DNA of 64,000 nt from Membranipora membranacea (taxonomy: Eukaryota > Bryozoa > Gymnolaemata > Cheilostomatida > Membraniporidae), in contig OU612066.1 in assembly GCA_914767715.1 (NCBI GenBank), positions 10,359,001-10,423,000 on the forward strand. Direction: 5' to 3'. Numbering within the stretch: position 1 is the stretch's first letter; the number at the start of each line of letters is the position of its first letter. The translations under genes were made by a program, and so were the position numbers. The notes under the pieces are model-generated. The model made no database searches. It saw nothing but the letters and a program-made list of their open reading frames with translations, and was not told the origin of the DNA. This document shows positions 25,401 through 37,800 of this stretch, in pieces.

Positions 25401-28400
25401 CCCCGCAGCTAAGACCAAATGATGCTTTATTCCAATTGGATGACCACTTGTAATGAGAGTACAGGTCACTGTTCGGCTTTGATGATAGCACATATCCTGA
25501 CCAGCGAGAATGATATGAAGGTTCCTGTGAAGATTTGAGACATTATCTATATCCTTCTACAAGAAAAGTATATTTCTGAGTTGTAAATGGGTATGAACTC
25601 TTTCTTTACTTGATCATTTTGGGGATATGACTGGGCCAGGATGCCGAGTAATCGGTGCTAGGTGCTAAGTTGAAGTGGTAATGGAAAAGCAAAACTCAAC
25701 CTACTTCAGTGACAAATGAAGTGTCATTTGCTTCCAAGTTGCCATTACGTCCATCGGGATTTTTCTGCCGTGTTCCATTATGTTGTTTCTTGGCTTTTGT
25801 GTTCCCTGTCGTCCTAGTGCCAACTTTCGAAGAACCAGGGAGATTTCCTTCGGCTAAATGACTTTTCATAAAGCCATTTGATGCATTTGAAATCTGAGAG
25901 CTTATGGTAGTTTCCTTATCTGTCAAGCATAATTTGGTTTGTGTTAGCTTGCTACACTTGCATGATTCTGAGTGAAACGTATAAGTTATAGATTATCATT
26001 TATGATGTTATTTGAACCAGCCATCTGAAACTATTTACAGGTAAATCTCAAAACTGTTGTTTTGAAAGTGGTTAGTAAGTGGTATATTTCAACTCCTCAA
26101 CAGACAATCCAAGTTTTTATTCGCATGGAACAATCTTGTTCAGTTAAGAGTCAATAATGTACTAGAAAATCTATGGCCCAACTTTAGGATTCAATGCATA
26201 TTGTATACCATGGCCGGTTTCTGCCATGCCATGTTTTGTAAGATTAGGAAGCAGGTGCCTAGAAATGAAATGTGTTTCTTAAATATTTGAGCAGCTACCT
26301 AGAAACTTAGGAGGCTTGGTAAAGTTAACACATGGCTGCCTAAAAATATATTGTGTTTTCTAAATAATCGAGCAGCTACCTAGAAACAAAATAGACTTTG
26401 TAAAAATAGCATGTGGCTGCCTAAAAATATTATGTGTTTCTTAAATATCCAAGCAGCTGCCTAAAAACATCAGATACCTTGAAAACTTTCAATGCAGCTT
26501 CCTACAAATGAATGATGAGTCCTAGAATTATCTACCCACTACCTTATAGATCACAGAGGCTTGCCTAGCAATAAACCATGAAGCTTATTCGCCTGTCAAT
26601 AGACGTCTGTTGTCAAGGCGACCACATTATTTACTAGGCGTGCATTCATGCGAATGAAATGGCACTAAAAATTATTTTTAGCCAATAATAGAGCTATTAG
26701 CTAAGGGGTCCAAAATTAACTCAAGCAGGTTTTATCACGACCAGGTTTTATGATCCCATGATCCTATGATCCTATGATCCTATGATCCCATTTGTCGATT
26801 TTGTAAGTATTACGGGAGTAATCACCCCATGGAAACGGCATTAAAATCAAATTTCGATTGTGACGAATGACTTTTTGGATGCGAATTACCATACCGTGTT
26901 TATTCGACCTATTTCCAAATTGGCGGGGCGTGGCTGAATGGTTAGCGCGCTTGCACACAATGCCATCAAAGGGATTACTTGGGGTTCAAGTCCTGGCCGC
27001 GGCAGATTCTTTTTATGTTTTTCCCATCATGGGAATGGTTAGAATCCACTGGATTCTAACCATTCGAAATTGGAGCGAACCACAAAATCGAAGCATGGGA
27101 CCATAGAGCCTCACCTTCAATAAATGCCTATAAATCATTTAGGCCTATTGATTTATTATCTTGGACGTGTATTAACCAGCAAATAAGCTTATCGGCTCCC
27201 TACAATTATCATTGTGCTCCCTACAAAAGTTGTGTGTTTCCTAAAAATATTCAGGCCTTCCTAATAATACACGCTTGATTGAGTTTGTAGCAAGAACAGA
27301 CCTGCTAGCCTATTCTCGAATGGACACACCTACAATCATAACTTTCATTTGCTATACAATAACTATTTATGGCAGGTCTGTTATGTCTAGATACTCAATC
27401 AAGCATGTATTATTAGGAAGGCCTGTATATTTTTAGGAAACACTCAACTTTTGTAGGGAGCATAATGCTGATTGTAGGGAGACCATGGTTTATTGCTAGG
27501 CAAGCCTCTGTGATTTATTAGGTAGTGGGTAGATAATTCTAGGACTCATCATTTATTTGTAGGAAGCTGCATTGAAAGTTTTAAAGGTATCTGATATTTT
27601 TAGGCAGCTGCTTGGATATTTAGGAAACACATAATATTTTTAGGCAGTCACATGCTAATTTTACAAAGTCTATTTTGTTTCTAGGTCGCTGCTTGATTAT
27701 TTAGGAAACACAATATATTTTTAGGCAGCCACGTGTTAAATTTACCAAGCCTCCTAAGTTTCTAGGTAGCTGCTCAAATATTTAAGAAACACATTTTATT
27801 TCTAGGCAACTGCTTTCTAATCTACCAGTGTAATCGAATTCCAATGTGGTCACATTCATGAAGCAGACATGCCCCCTTCGGAATCTAACATTATATATGT
27901 AGTGACAAATTAACTAATGGTACTCAAGAACGCCCTTTCAACAAGCGCGAACCTTTGCTACAGCATATGTCTTCGGTTAATGAATAGTTCTGGTTGGAAG
28001 GTATTATCCTTTGACCAAGAAGAAGATGACCACCTTGTGATGACCATGAGCTCCGTACCCATTCGCAGCCACTTTTATTCAGCAATTCAATATTCAAAAT
28101 GGAAAGACAGATGGTGGCAGAAAGACAAGTATTCTCTTACAAATATTCTGAATTTCCTGGTGTATTCAGGCAAACCTTACACCGTGGTTTCAAAATATAT
28201 TTTCTCACAAAATGGTGTAACAATTATTCTATGCCATGCCAAACAAGATTGACCTGCAAATGGTATGGAGAAGATTCTATATGATAGTCATTTCAGAATT
28301 GATGTTATTCCCTGACCTCATGGTCAGATGCTATGCAGGGCGTCTTTCAATTAGAAACAGCCAAAATCGCAATCTGATCGCTCACTCAGTGCGTGAGCGA

Positions 28401-28681
28401 TACCCGCTAGGCTCTCGCTTTCAAATCGCTCAGTCAATGATGGAACTATATACATTCTGAGTGAGCGATTTGTGAGCGATCTTGTCTAATTGAAAGACCA
28501 AGTGAGTGATATTTTTTATATGAAAGTGATAACTTGCCTTAGTAAAGTATCGGTCTTTCTAATTGAAACACCTTCCAGTTTTCCGACAATGTAATGAATC
28601 TACTAAGAGACTTGACTTACCTTCACCTTTCCCATTTCGCCTCAACAAAACATTTTCTCTCACGAGTAACTGCTGATCCAT
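22472..28681 (-). CDS. Unrecognised 936-residue protein, complete 5-exon gene
   Basis: Exons in transcript order: 28681-28621, 25919-25705, 25556-24483, 24257-23670 and 23344-22472. Junctions are GT-AG, phase-consistent, and total 937 codons with stop. The start ATG sits in a strong ACCATGG context. No signal peptide or clear membrane helix is seen, so it is probably intracellular. After a short N-terminal helix comes a basic, Gly/Asn/Lys-rich linker (exon 2). The three long exons then look globular, with mixed alpha/beta composition, and exon 3 ends in a Pro/Arg/Gln-rich segment. I see no catalytic motif I can name and do not recognise the family. Intron 1 (2.7 kb) holds a large inverted repeat. 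Coding confidence is high because three long exons stay open and joined in phase; function is unknown. Confidence 0.75.
26238..27826. mobile_element. Large fold-back element, left arm interrupted
   Basis: The left arm covers about 26238-26580 and 27197-27306. The right arm, about 27374-27826, is its imperfect reverse complement. Both arms carry recurring CAGCTGCCTA / GTGTTTCTTAAATA-type blocks about 90-100 bp apart. The ~65-bp centre is near 27307-27373. No transposase frame remains, so it is a non-autonomous fold-back. It lies in intron 1 of the 936-aa gene, so its transcript could form a long duplex. Confidence 0.75.
26581..27196 (+). mobile_element. Nested insertion with tRNA-derived SINE head
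   Basis: This ~615-bp block splits the left arm of the fold-back: the right arm reads straight across the same junction (ACCATGG next to CTCCCTACAATC). Its ends have AAGCTTATT and AATAAGCTT in inverted order. At 26934-27000 it has an A box TGGCTGAATGG and a B box GGTTCAAGTCC. An octamer array of ATGATCCT lies at about 26750-26790, and a hairpin GGTTAGAATCC / GGATTCTAACC at about 27038-27063. Confidence 0.6.
28342..28498. mobile_element. Short inverted-repeat element (MITE-like)
   Basis: GTCTTTCAATTAG at 28342-28354 is matched by CTAATTGAAAGAC at 28486-28498. Inside are GAGCGAT/ATCGCTC repeats in both orientations. A third end-like GGTCTTTCTAATTGAAAC occurs near 28550. It lies in intron 1 of the 936-aa gene close to exon 1, and a diverged relative lies near 7235. 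Confidence 0.5.
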
Positions 28682-29383
28682 GGTATAACTGAACTCCTAT
28701 AAATGTGAACACAAGAATGCTGAAAATCTGTGGATTAAACAAAAATTGGTTGAGCAGACTCAGGCATACAGGCATGGAATAATGATATTATTATCATTCA
28801 ATAGTGACAGGGTTGCTACTGTTAAAAAACTTATCAATACAATCTACATCAAGGATTTCAAGAATTTGCCCAACTTGGCAAGCAGCCCTATGTGGGTTAG
28901 CAACAATCCTAAAATTGTTTGAAGATTTGTCACAAGCTGTCAAAAAGTGCAGGTTAAAATGAAACTGGTAAAACATTGTTGAATATGTCAGCCTTTTCAA
29001 GACCTAAATGAAGTCAAAGCACAGAAGCACCATAAAGATTATTGATTATTGCAGGAATTTTCTCGCTACCAAAAATGGAAAGTCTACAGATGTACATCTA
29101 AGTGGTTCAGTATTTCGATTATATCCTTCTGAATAAACACCTGCACTCGGTAGTTTAGCTTTCCTTGTGATGCTTGGGCATATGAATAAAGGTTACAGGG
29201 CAAGTGTGCATAGAGAGGGCAACTGATATTAGGATTGACAGCCTTGTGAATACTTCAAAGCCACACACATAGAGTTATGTGCAAAGTGGATCATATACCT
29301 TGAAGGTAGGGTGTAGAATAGTTGTGGCGGTTGTTTTACCAGCCATTAATATTTTTAAGATCGCTAAATACAAACATAAGAAA

Positions 29384-29630
29384 ACATAAAATAGAGTTTA
29401 CTCCTTATCATACATTCAAGCTTGGAATGGATGATTTCTTGTGTGATTTGTGGTTTGCTGTGTATGCAGTAGTAAAAACATAAAATAGAGTTTACTTCTT
29501 ATCATCCATTCAAGCTTGGATGATGCATGCTTCGTTACATATAAGCCTGAAATTTGGTATTGTGTTTTGAAACACAGCCAAAAAATATGATTTGTTGTGT
29601 GATTTGTGATTTGCTGCGTATGCAGTAGTG
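29384..29630. repeat. Diverged tandem duplication
   Basis: ACATAAAATAGAGTTTACT begins at 29384 and again at 29478. Both copies continue through CATTCAAGCTTGGA and end TGTATGCAGTAGT / CGTATGCAGTAGT. The second copy has ~55 extra bases in the middle. Confidence 0.6.
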
Positions 29631-29772
29631 ATATGCCTATCTGTCAGCCTTCTTAGCCTTAGTACCATATATTTCTCTAATATGCATCGTTAGGGAGGCT
29701 TGTACCATGTCTTCTCTTAATGATAATGATAATGATTATGATAATGCTAATGACATTCTGATATACGACATA

Positions 29773-29879
29773 TTAGTTTAAGTGCTCAAACGGTGCAAGA
29801 TGCTGGTAGAGGCATTTCATTATCAACCATAATGAAATGCCTCTACCAGCATCTTGCACCGTTTGAGCACTTAAACTAA
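29773..29879. mobile_element. Perfect 51-bp palindrome with target-site-like flanks
   Basis: Positions 29773-29823 and 29829-29879 are exact reverse complements (51 of 51 bases) around the 5-nt loop CAACC. The direct repeat CGACATA flanks both ends (29766-29772 and 29880-29886); one more A would make it 8 bp. This looks like a very recent insertion of a minimal hairpin MITE. It could also be a hairpin RNA source. Confidence 0.75.
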
Positions 29880-31290
29880 CGACATATGAAAGTTAAAGGT
29901 TTCTGAGTATAGAGTTAGGGAATTGGCACGCACACAATGAATGAATATGTGTTTAAGTGTTTGATCTTTACTGTCTACCTACTGATTTTGCCTGGCTGGC
30001 GCTTTTATTGAGATGTTTTATGAGGTTTCTCTTCTGGTGCAAAAGCATTGCCCTGAGAGTATAAGAAAACAAAATGAAGTCGTTTTTTCCTTATTTATTA
30101 CCTCATTCAATTGCGCTCATAAATTTGAAAAGTGCAAGTCAATCTAATTTTGAATATTGAACCTCGAATCTAACAACATGATGATAGGTTTTAATATACC
30201 AGTAGCTTAAATAGGAGTACATACCTTTATTTATTCTCCCCTAATTATTTAACAAAATACGCATGGTGTGAGATTGAATATATTTTATATGTTAAAATCA
30301 TAAACATATACAGTTCAGAGTTGATTGGTAATGAAAACATAAGTGTCAGTACCAAAAATGGGCACTTGAGATATGTAGTTATATTCAGCCAGCCGCAGAA
30401 GTCAGAGGGTACAGATCGAGATGGAAACAAATGCACCCAGTAACCTCCATGGTATTTTGTAGTCACAAGCATACACAACGAGCAGAGAGACGCAGAAGTA
30501 ATCCATCAAAGATGTAGCGAAGATAACCGCAGCATGCTAATCCGGTCAGAAAATAGGAATTCCAGTGACGCAGTAATTTGGTTTTCCAACACGTCATAGT
30601 ACCAAGTACCAAGTAATCTCCAGGGTGACACAGAAGTAATTAACCAGGAAGTAACAACAACAAAGTCAGCCCAAAAATAGAACAACAAATTCCAGAGGGT
30701 AGACTGAGGAACAGCAGCAATATACCACGTGATGTGACCACAGAACGGTTTCATATAACAAAGCCACAAGAGACACTAATCCACTAATCCGCCGACAGCT
30801 AATCAAACGACAACAAGCAGAGTCAGCACAAAAATCGGCACCTATATAAAGGCCGAAATTTTGAACAGTAAATTAGTACAGTTTAATTCTTTGAACAGCA
30901 CAGTCAACTTTTTACATAGCTAGCAAAAGACATTATATTTTGATTTAATAAATACTAGTTTTAAATCAAAGATCTTTGTTGGAACGCTAACACTAAAGTG
31001 GAGTCTAAGGACCAATATATACTGTGAGTATCATTTGAATTACATTATCATTTTTTTTATAAGTATCAAGACAATAAACAATAACTTTAGTGAATATACT
31101 GTTGTAATTGATTTCTATGCATATAGTTATTGGCAAAGTAATTAGGGACAGTTCGTCAGGTACTCAGACGTTAGGTCATATTCACTAAGAGTGTATAAGG
31201 CAATTTTGCAATCAACTAAAGTAAGTCGTTGTTAATTGTTACTATAACAACACTCTGAAACAGGATTCAAAATTAACTTTAGGAGGTTTA

Positions 31291-31590
31291 ATCATTGTGA
31301 CCCACCTTAAACGCATGTAATTCGCGTAGGTGCTCATATCAAAGTCGGAAATCATTGTGACCCACCATAAAGGCATGTAATTCGCGTAGGTGCTCATATC
31401 AAAGTCGGAAATCATTGTGACCCACCATAAACGCAGGTATTTCGCGTAGGTGCTCATATCAAAGTCGGAAATCATTGTGACCCACCATAAACGCATGTAA
31501 TTCGCGTAGGTGCTCATATCAAAGTAAATCATTGTGACCCACCATAAACGCAGGTATTTCGCGTAGGTGCTCATATCAAGTCGGAAATCA
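31291..31590. repeat. 60-bp minisatellite, five copies
   Basis: The unit begins ATCATTGTGACCCACCATAA and ends with TAGGTGCTCATATCAAAGTC. Four copies are near-perfect 60-mers; the last is slightly shorter. Variants alternate between CATGTAATTC and CAGGTATTTC. The minus strand stays open because the period is a multiple of three, but I do not think it is a gene. Confidence 0.85.
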
Positions 31591-33964
31591 TTTTAGAAGT
31601 ATCATTGGGAACTATTGTTAAAGCAGAACAGAATTAATTAGTATTCATATTTGCTTGGAGGTTAAATAGATTAAGTTTCGGAATAATAGTTTAGGATTAG
31701 ATTCTTGTGTTTTAAAGAAGTCGGACGCTACCGATTTAAGATAAGATACCTCTAATCTGTGAAACATTAATTCAACATTGAATATAGAAATTGAACATTA
31801 ATTTTAGAGTGACCACAGACTGATACCTCTTTCCTTCACTAAAAATTGGGTTGGAGTCTTTAGCTAATTTAACTTGGCTAAGAGGCCTGTGATACTGATA
31901 CACCGCCTTGATTACCTGATTGGGCTTCCAGGCACTTACAGAGATCAAGTGCTCATAATTAAAATCAGTCACCTAAGTTGAATAACAAAAATATCAAACG
32001 TACCTGAACACATTCATAAATAGTGATTGTGTCATATTAACATCTAAGGACTATGTTGACTTTGTGGTGTAAGATCATTGTCTCGAAACTCATCAAGAGT
32101 TTTACTGTTAGAACAAGACAGGGGTCTTAGCAGGTTATCGGCAGGAACCTTTCTTAAACAACTTGAAGGCAACTTCTAGTGAAGCTAAGAAGAGGTCAGG
32201 CTCAATAACAACCCCTTAGTATATTGCTTTGTGGAGTAGTGGGAACCAGCTGTTCGTCACTAGAAATTAATAAGTTAAATACCTCGTACTCACCAGAGTG
32301 CTAGCATTACCAATTGGAACCACGTTTTAATAGATTTGAGCGATCTTGTCTTTCTTCAGTGCATGAAAGAGGAGGTAACTCCAAATTAGAACTACAAATA
32401 AATTACACAACAATAAAGTGGCATTTTGAAGTGTCCGGAGTGCAAGATTTAAAACCATAACTACAAACATAGTAAGAACCAATTTATAAGTAGGACGGTT
32501 ATAGAACAACTATACATACTAATAATACACGGCATTTACTTTAGTATAGGATAGTACCAAATCCGTTACTCACAGCATATACTCTCTTAAAGTATATGCA
32601 CAGTGAGTATATGCGCACAGTGAGTGAGTTAGAAATTCCGTTCCTCACATAAGTAGCGTTATGAAAATATTAGGGAAGTTAGTACCTTTACAGTGTTGGT
32701 GAACAAATCACCACCGTGCTAAGATTCAGATGACGTTCAGTGGTATTTTACCACTCTAGAAGTGGACTGCAGCCCACGGCACACTTTGTCTAGGGTCGCC
32801 AACCCTTACCAGCGTTACCAGGCTCCCGACCTTGACCAGCGCAAAGAATAATTTGGATCCTCAGACATGAGCAGAGCATACCAGAGCATCAGGTTATCTG
32901 ATCTATATAGCCGCAGAGAATAGTTGGGTCTTCATACCCAAGCAGAGCATACCAGAGCATACAGTCATCCAACCTATATAGTAGCAGAGAAGATTCGATA
33001 ACTTCGGCCAGGCTGATGTATCATCAAAGTAGAGTATGCATAGGACAATAAGATATAATTCTACAAGAGAAAAATCCCAACTTCAGCATTCATTCAGGAT
33101 ATGCAATATTCATGACCTGATTTAAGAGGTGAAAGTTAAGGAAGGAGGTAGGTGTTCACAGGCTGTGACCCAAATTCAGAAAAATTAGTGCACTAACAAG
33201 CTGCATGCAACTGACTGGAACTGTGAAAGCTTTCATCCCAAGCCAATAGGATTATGACAGTTGTCAATTAAGAACATGATATAAGAAAGTTTAAGGATTG
33301 TCTTTACTTTGACAAAAAGAAGACAACTTATAATTATTGAGCAAAAGCTTGCATTTTGTTGCCAAATGCAAATTGTAAGCATGTATATTGTCAACTGCAT
33401 ACCACTTTCAGTACTGAGTTGATGCTGCTATCAATGCACAATCCCAAGTTCCTCATTTTATGCAAATTTGAGTAGAGAGGCTGATCACTGTAGTTTAGAA
33501 TGCTTCCTGCTACTAGGATAATCATACCTCAATGCGCATACCTCATACCTCATACTGCATATTAGTTAATGATGGCAAATTGTCAGATTTTGGCGAGACG
33601 AGACGGGACGAGACCAAGACAGCAAGAAAATTTGAGACGAGACCGAGACATATATCGATGCCGATAAAACATTATTCAGATATCACAATGTAAAGGAATT
33701 ATGGATATTCCTCCACTAATCACTAGTGCAATCAGCTAATAGTACATGTTAAGTCTGATTCAGTTTGTAATATATCATCTAGACATAAGGAACTATGTTG
33801 AGACCAAGTTTCATCAATTTCTGTCAAGTATTTATCAAACTCTAGATGTCTGAAGAAACCTTTATGTAGTGTTGTTAGCCGTTCATAGTAATCACGGCAA
33901 AAGTATGACTAATAGCTATGTTTTATTTATTTATTTATTTATTATGTAGTCTCAATTTCTTAAG

Positions 33965-35360
33965 ACCGGAAGCTGCTCGTGTTGGATCAGCACAAATTAA
34001 AAGTTTTCAATTAGTACAATGTCAGACCTTTATGAGGCTAGTATGATGTTGTGTGGGTTTAAGGTTTACTGTCTTGCGGCAGCATATCCCCAAGTTTTCA
34101 AAAAAATGGAATATAATAAGTGAAAAGTTAACAATTTAATAAAAGGTGTTTCTAGGGTGAAACAACGTGCTGAATCCGGAAATAAGGGTGTACCCAGTAG
34201 TAGCGCTCATGTCAGCGGCAGCGCGGCAGCATATCCCAATTTCTTCTAAAAATTGATTATGATAAGTGAAACGTTTTTTTTAGATTTTGAATAAAAGGTG
34301 TTTCTAGGGCGAAACAAGGTGCTGAATACAAAACTAAGTGTACCCAGTTTTAGCGATCATGTCAGCGGCAGCGCGGCAGCATATCGCAAAATCACTATGA
34401 ATAAGTGAAATGATACGAGTTTAAAACAAGGGTATTTCTAGGGTAAAACAATGTGCTGAATCAGAAACTGAGAGTGTACTCAGTTGTAGCAATCATGTCA
34501 GCGGCAGTGCGGCAGCTTAGCAATTTTTCTCACAATCGGTTAGGTAAGTGAAATTTTAAGTGTTTAGTATGGTCAGCAGTAAACACGACTATATGTATGA
34601 TTTTAACAATATATTCTATCACATCATTTCAAATGGTGGTCAGCGACAGCACTACATCTCCACGAGAACGAAAAGCAGCCTAGTCGTAAGACTACTCAAA
34701 AAGTGATAGCGTGAGACAAATTTGATGTAGGAAAAAAGTGTGTACCCAGTTGAAGAGGTCAGCGGCAGCACTACTGCATATCCCAAATATCCACACTATT
34801 GATTGTGATTAGTGGGAAGTCAAGAGTTTGATGCAGTTTGCAGAAGTCAAGACTATAGTCCTGGATTCAACATAGTAAATGTTTTATCAGTCCATGGGGT
34901 GGTTGGTCAGAGACAGCGCTACCGCATATCCCCATATCATGTCAATAGCGTGTTAGAAAAAGATGCGAAGCTGACATATCCAAGTTGAAAAATGTGCGTT
35001 TATCAATCAGCTGGCGTTGCATATCCACATTCAAATCTCGTGGCAGTGACAGAACTTCTTTATTTTCCCACAAACAAATGACACCGAAGCTCTCATTTAG
35101 TCAGTATTTGTGAACCATCTTTAGAAGTGATTGATTTCAGACTCTGATAGTTGAGTTTCTTTCTGAAAAGTGTGGCACTCATTGAACTCTTTGCTGATAA
35201 ATGAAATAAGACGCAATTGAAATATCAAAAATTTTGTTTGTAATTGCCCCAAGACAGTGGTCCTTAGAACATATAATATCATACTAGTCTCATAAGAATT
35301 TTGACATAATTCAATTGAAATTTTTCAATTTGTGCTGGTCTGATACGAGCAGACTTCTAC
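33965..35360. mobile_element. Inverted-repeat element containing internal tandem repeats
   Basis: About 33965-34052 and 35270-35360 are imperfect inverted repeats (AGCTGCTCG and CAGCACAAATT on the left; AATTTGTGCTGG and CGAGCAG on the right). Between them, ~140-150-bp units recur, each with TGTTTCTAGGG, GTGTACCCAGT and GTCAGCGGCAGCGCGGCAGC. Three clear units lie at about 34076-34510 and fainter copies follow to about 35030. There is no coding sequence, so this is a non-autonomous element. Confidence 0.55.
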
Positions 35361-36069
35361 AAGTTTACTTGGTCATGTCAACAAAATCCCACAATGCAAT
35401 TTCAAATGGGAATTCCCTGAAGATCAGAATGTTTTGCATATGAGTTATTACATATATCCATAGACTATGCATATGTCATACTTAGATTAAACATAATAGG
35501 AGTTATGTCCCCACACACCTTTTAATTTCTAACTATGACCACTACAACTGGGTACACCCGGTGAATTTTTCAGAACAAACACCAATGAAGTATAAAACGC
35601 GATCAGTATCCTGTCATTAAATATTATCCGTGCCATTATTTTATAGAGCAGTTATGGCTAGGTTGCTTCTGGCCTATCTAGTATCTAGCATATCATTTTG
35701 TAAAGAGTCAAGCGACCAGGGCAAACTGAGCACATGAAAATATTGTTGTATAAAGTTATCATACTTTGTATCTGATTGATAGTGGCAGTACAAATCAAAT
35801 TGATTAAAAAGAATTAAACTAAATTAAGTAAATGAAAAAATGAATTAATAAATGAAAATGAAATAAAAATAGTTAAACTAAATAACATAAATAAAATAAA
35901 ATTTAATCACAGATGCTGCGTAGTCCATTTGTCAGACCGAATTCTATCTACTCATGTTTATAAGATTTGTGGCTAAATTTGAACCATAATGGATGTTTTA
36001 ACTACTCTGTTATCTGTAAACTTTCTAGAAAACCTCTTTAAACAAATAAATAATATTTTTGTTTCAGAT

Positions 36070-37800
36070 ATACTGTGGATGAAACGATTTCTGTACTCAT
36101 GAATGATCAGTTTTGGACAAACAAGAATGTGTCATATGAAAACTTATCAAAGAGAATACTTTGGCGCCATCCAGTTCACTGAGTACAACATCCAAAGTAG
36201 GCATTGGGAAGTGATTTCTCTGTATCACTTTGTTTAGACTAGTCAGTGTGAGAGTTGTCTGCTCTTGATTGATAGAATGATACCGGGCTGTGACATCATA
36301 CGGCAGGAAACACTGTACGAATAGGAGCTCTCTTATATCTAGGACTCCAAGGTGTGTGGTTGTATATCATTATCACTCTTGCGGGCATTCTATGTGTATA
36401 CCTATCTATGTGCTAACCTTACAGTCAGGTCCAAACATACTCATAGTGTCCCATTTGGTTTTCTCACTGCTACATGGTTGTTTATCCATTCAGTTGGATA
36501 ATCTACAGGACTCAGAATGCCCTTCTTGGTGTATGGATCCAATTTCTCCATGGAGAGTGGTGTTTTTCTGTTATGACTTTGTCTGGGTACATCTAAATTG
36601 ACCCTCTCCTCCCTGATAGTTATCAATCCAAGTTGAAGGGAGGCATCGCCTGACAGAAGGCTGTGATTGCGAGTCTTTTGAACTAGGAAGTATAGCTTTT
36701 TCCTGCCACCTCCAGCTCACACCCTCCCAGTGCTCGAGTAATGGATCCATCAAACTACTTGAGCTTTGACTGGTTGTTGTCCAAAACTGGTTTACCGAGG
36801 TCTGTCTGTTGCTGTCATTGATACTGTACCTAATTATGGACATCAATTCTTCTTTACCACCTGTATGCATAACAGGGAGTCATCCGAGCCATCACTGTCT
36901 TCTTTTACCATATTGACCTCTTTCATTGAACGACATAGAGCCTTCCAGTGATTGTATTTTCTGCAGTTGTGATACTGCTGCCCATAGGCAGGGCATTTTC
37001 TAGGTGCATGTGATTGACCACAGCTTCCACAGCTTCCTTTTGACTTTTTTTTCCAAGTGGACCTTTTTTTGATATTTTCCTCTCTGGTTGGTTTATTTTT
37101 CTTCTTTGAGCTGACATACGGCACCCTCTCTTCTGACTGGATCGCAGCCATGTCATTTTTGAGCTCTCGGCAATGCGGTATTTCTTAGTAGCTTCTTCTA
37201 GCCCTAGACCGGTATCTACTCCAGCCTCATCAAATAATCTCCGTCTAAGTCGGTCATCATTTATGCCAAGAAGCAAAGATTGAAGCATAAAATCATCATA
37301 CATCGTAGCTAAATGACACTCACGAGCAATCTTGTGAAGTGAGGTTATGTATTCATCAATGCCCATGGTGTTTTGTTTGGTTGACAGTAGTTGATGCCTG
37401 TTGACAACCTTGTTTGTACCATGGTAACAGAATGCATCAAATTTTTCGGCAACATCAGCATATTATTTATCCTTGGATTTCCCATCCGTAAATGTGAATT
37501 ATTTGAATATGTCATTCCCTCTAGGGCCTATATACCTCAACATGATGACTGCCTTGATTTTGTCATCTGAATCTGCCTTCTCAGCTGCTGTGAGAAACTG
37601 GTCAAACTTTTCATTGAATCTTGTCCATGGGTTGGACAAATCTGAACCATCTTGAATGGGCTTAGGTGCCGAAAAGTCAACACTGATACTTATCTTGATT
37701 TGTTTAGTGTGTACTGATGGTAGTCCACCCTCCTCCTCTTCGTCACTGGATGTGTCTGGTATTGGGACAGATGAACTTCAATAGCTGACTGTTGTTGTGT
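36070..37800 (-). pseudogene. Decayed Gypsy-type retrotransposon (gag and start of reverse transcriptase)
   Basis: Minus-strand frames in order: a gag core (MGIDEYITSLHKIARECHL, 37366 downward), a zinc-knuckle region in another frame (SCGQSHAPRKCPAYG), an acidic linker, then the start of a reverse transcriptase (GILSPVDYPTEWINNHVAV, 36540-36441) and ELDGAKVFS near 36160. Frame changes and stops break it, protease and most of pol are missing, and no clear LTRs were found. The gag style resembles K02A2.6-like Gypsy elements and differs from the intact element at 46873-54158. Confidence 0.75.

Larger units (their letters stand above)
28682..36060. other. Repeat-rich region without a recognised gene
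   Basis: No long open frame with coding character was found on either strand. Contents are a ~94-bp tandem duplication at 29384-29630, the perfect palindrome at 29773-29879, a TATATAAAGG followed by AATAAA (30843-30960) that could be part of an LTR-like promoter module, the 60-bp minisatellite at 31291-31590, paired ~65-bp repeats with AGCAGAGCATACCAGAGCAT at about 32870-32990, a (TTTA)n run at 33921-33945, and the inverted-repeat element at 33965-35360. Confidence 0.5.

Noticed and set aside
26934-27000. Functional tRNA gene
   Set aside because: A and B boxes are good, but the acceptor and T stems do not pair, so a SINE head is more likely.
31242-31574. 110-codon minus-strand frame with five repeats of a 20-residue motif
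   Set aside because: It is explained by a 60-bp DNA minisatellite whose period is divisible by three; no splice, start or conservation evidence supports a protein.
31291-31590. Regular 60-bp repeats as a CRISPR-like array
   Set aside because: The units are contiguous without unique spacers and the window is animal nuclear DNA.
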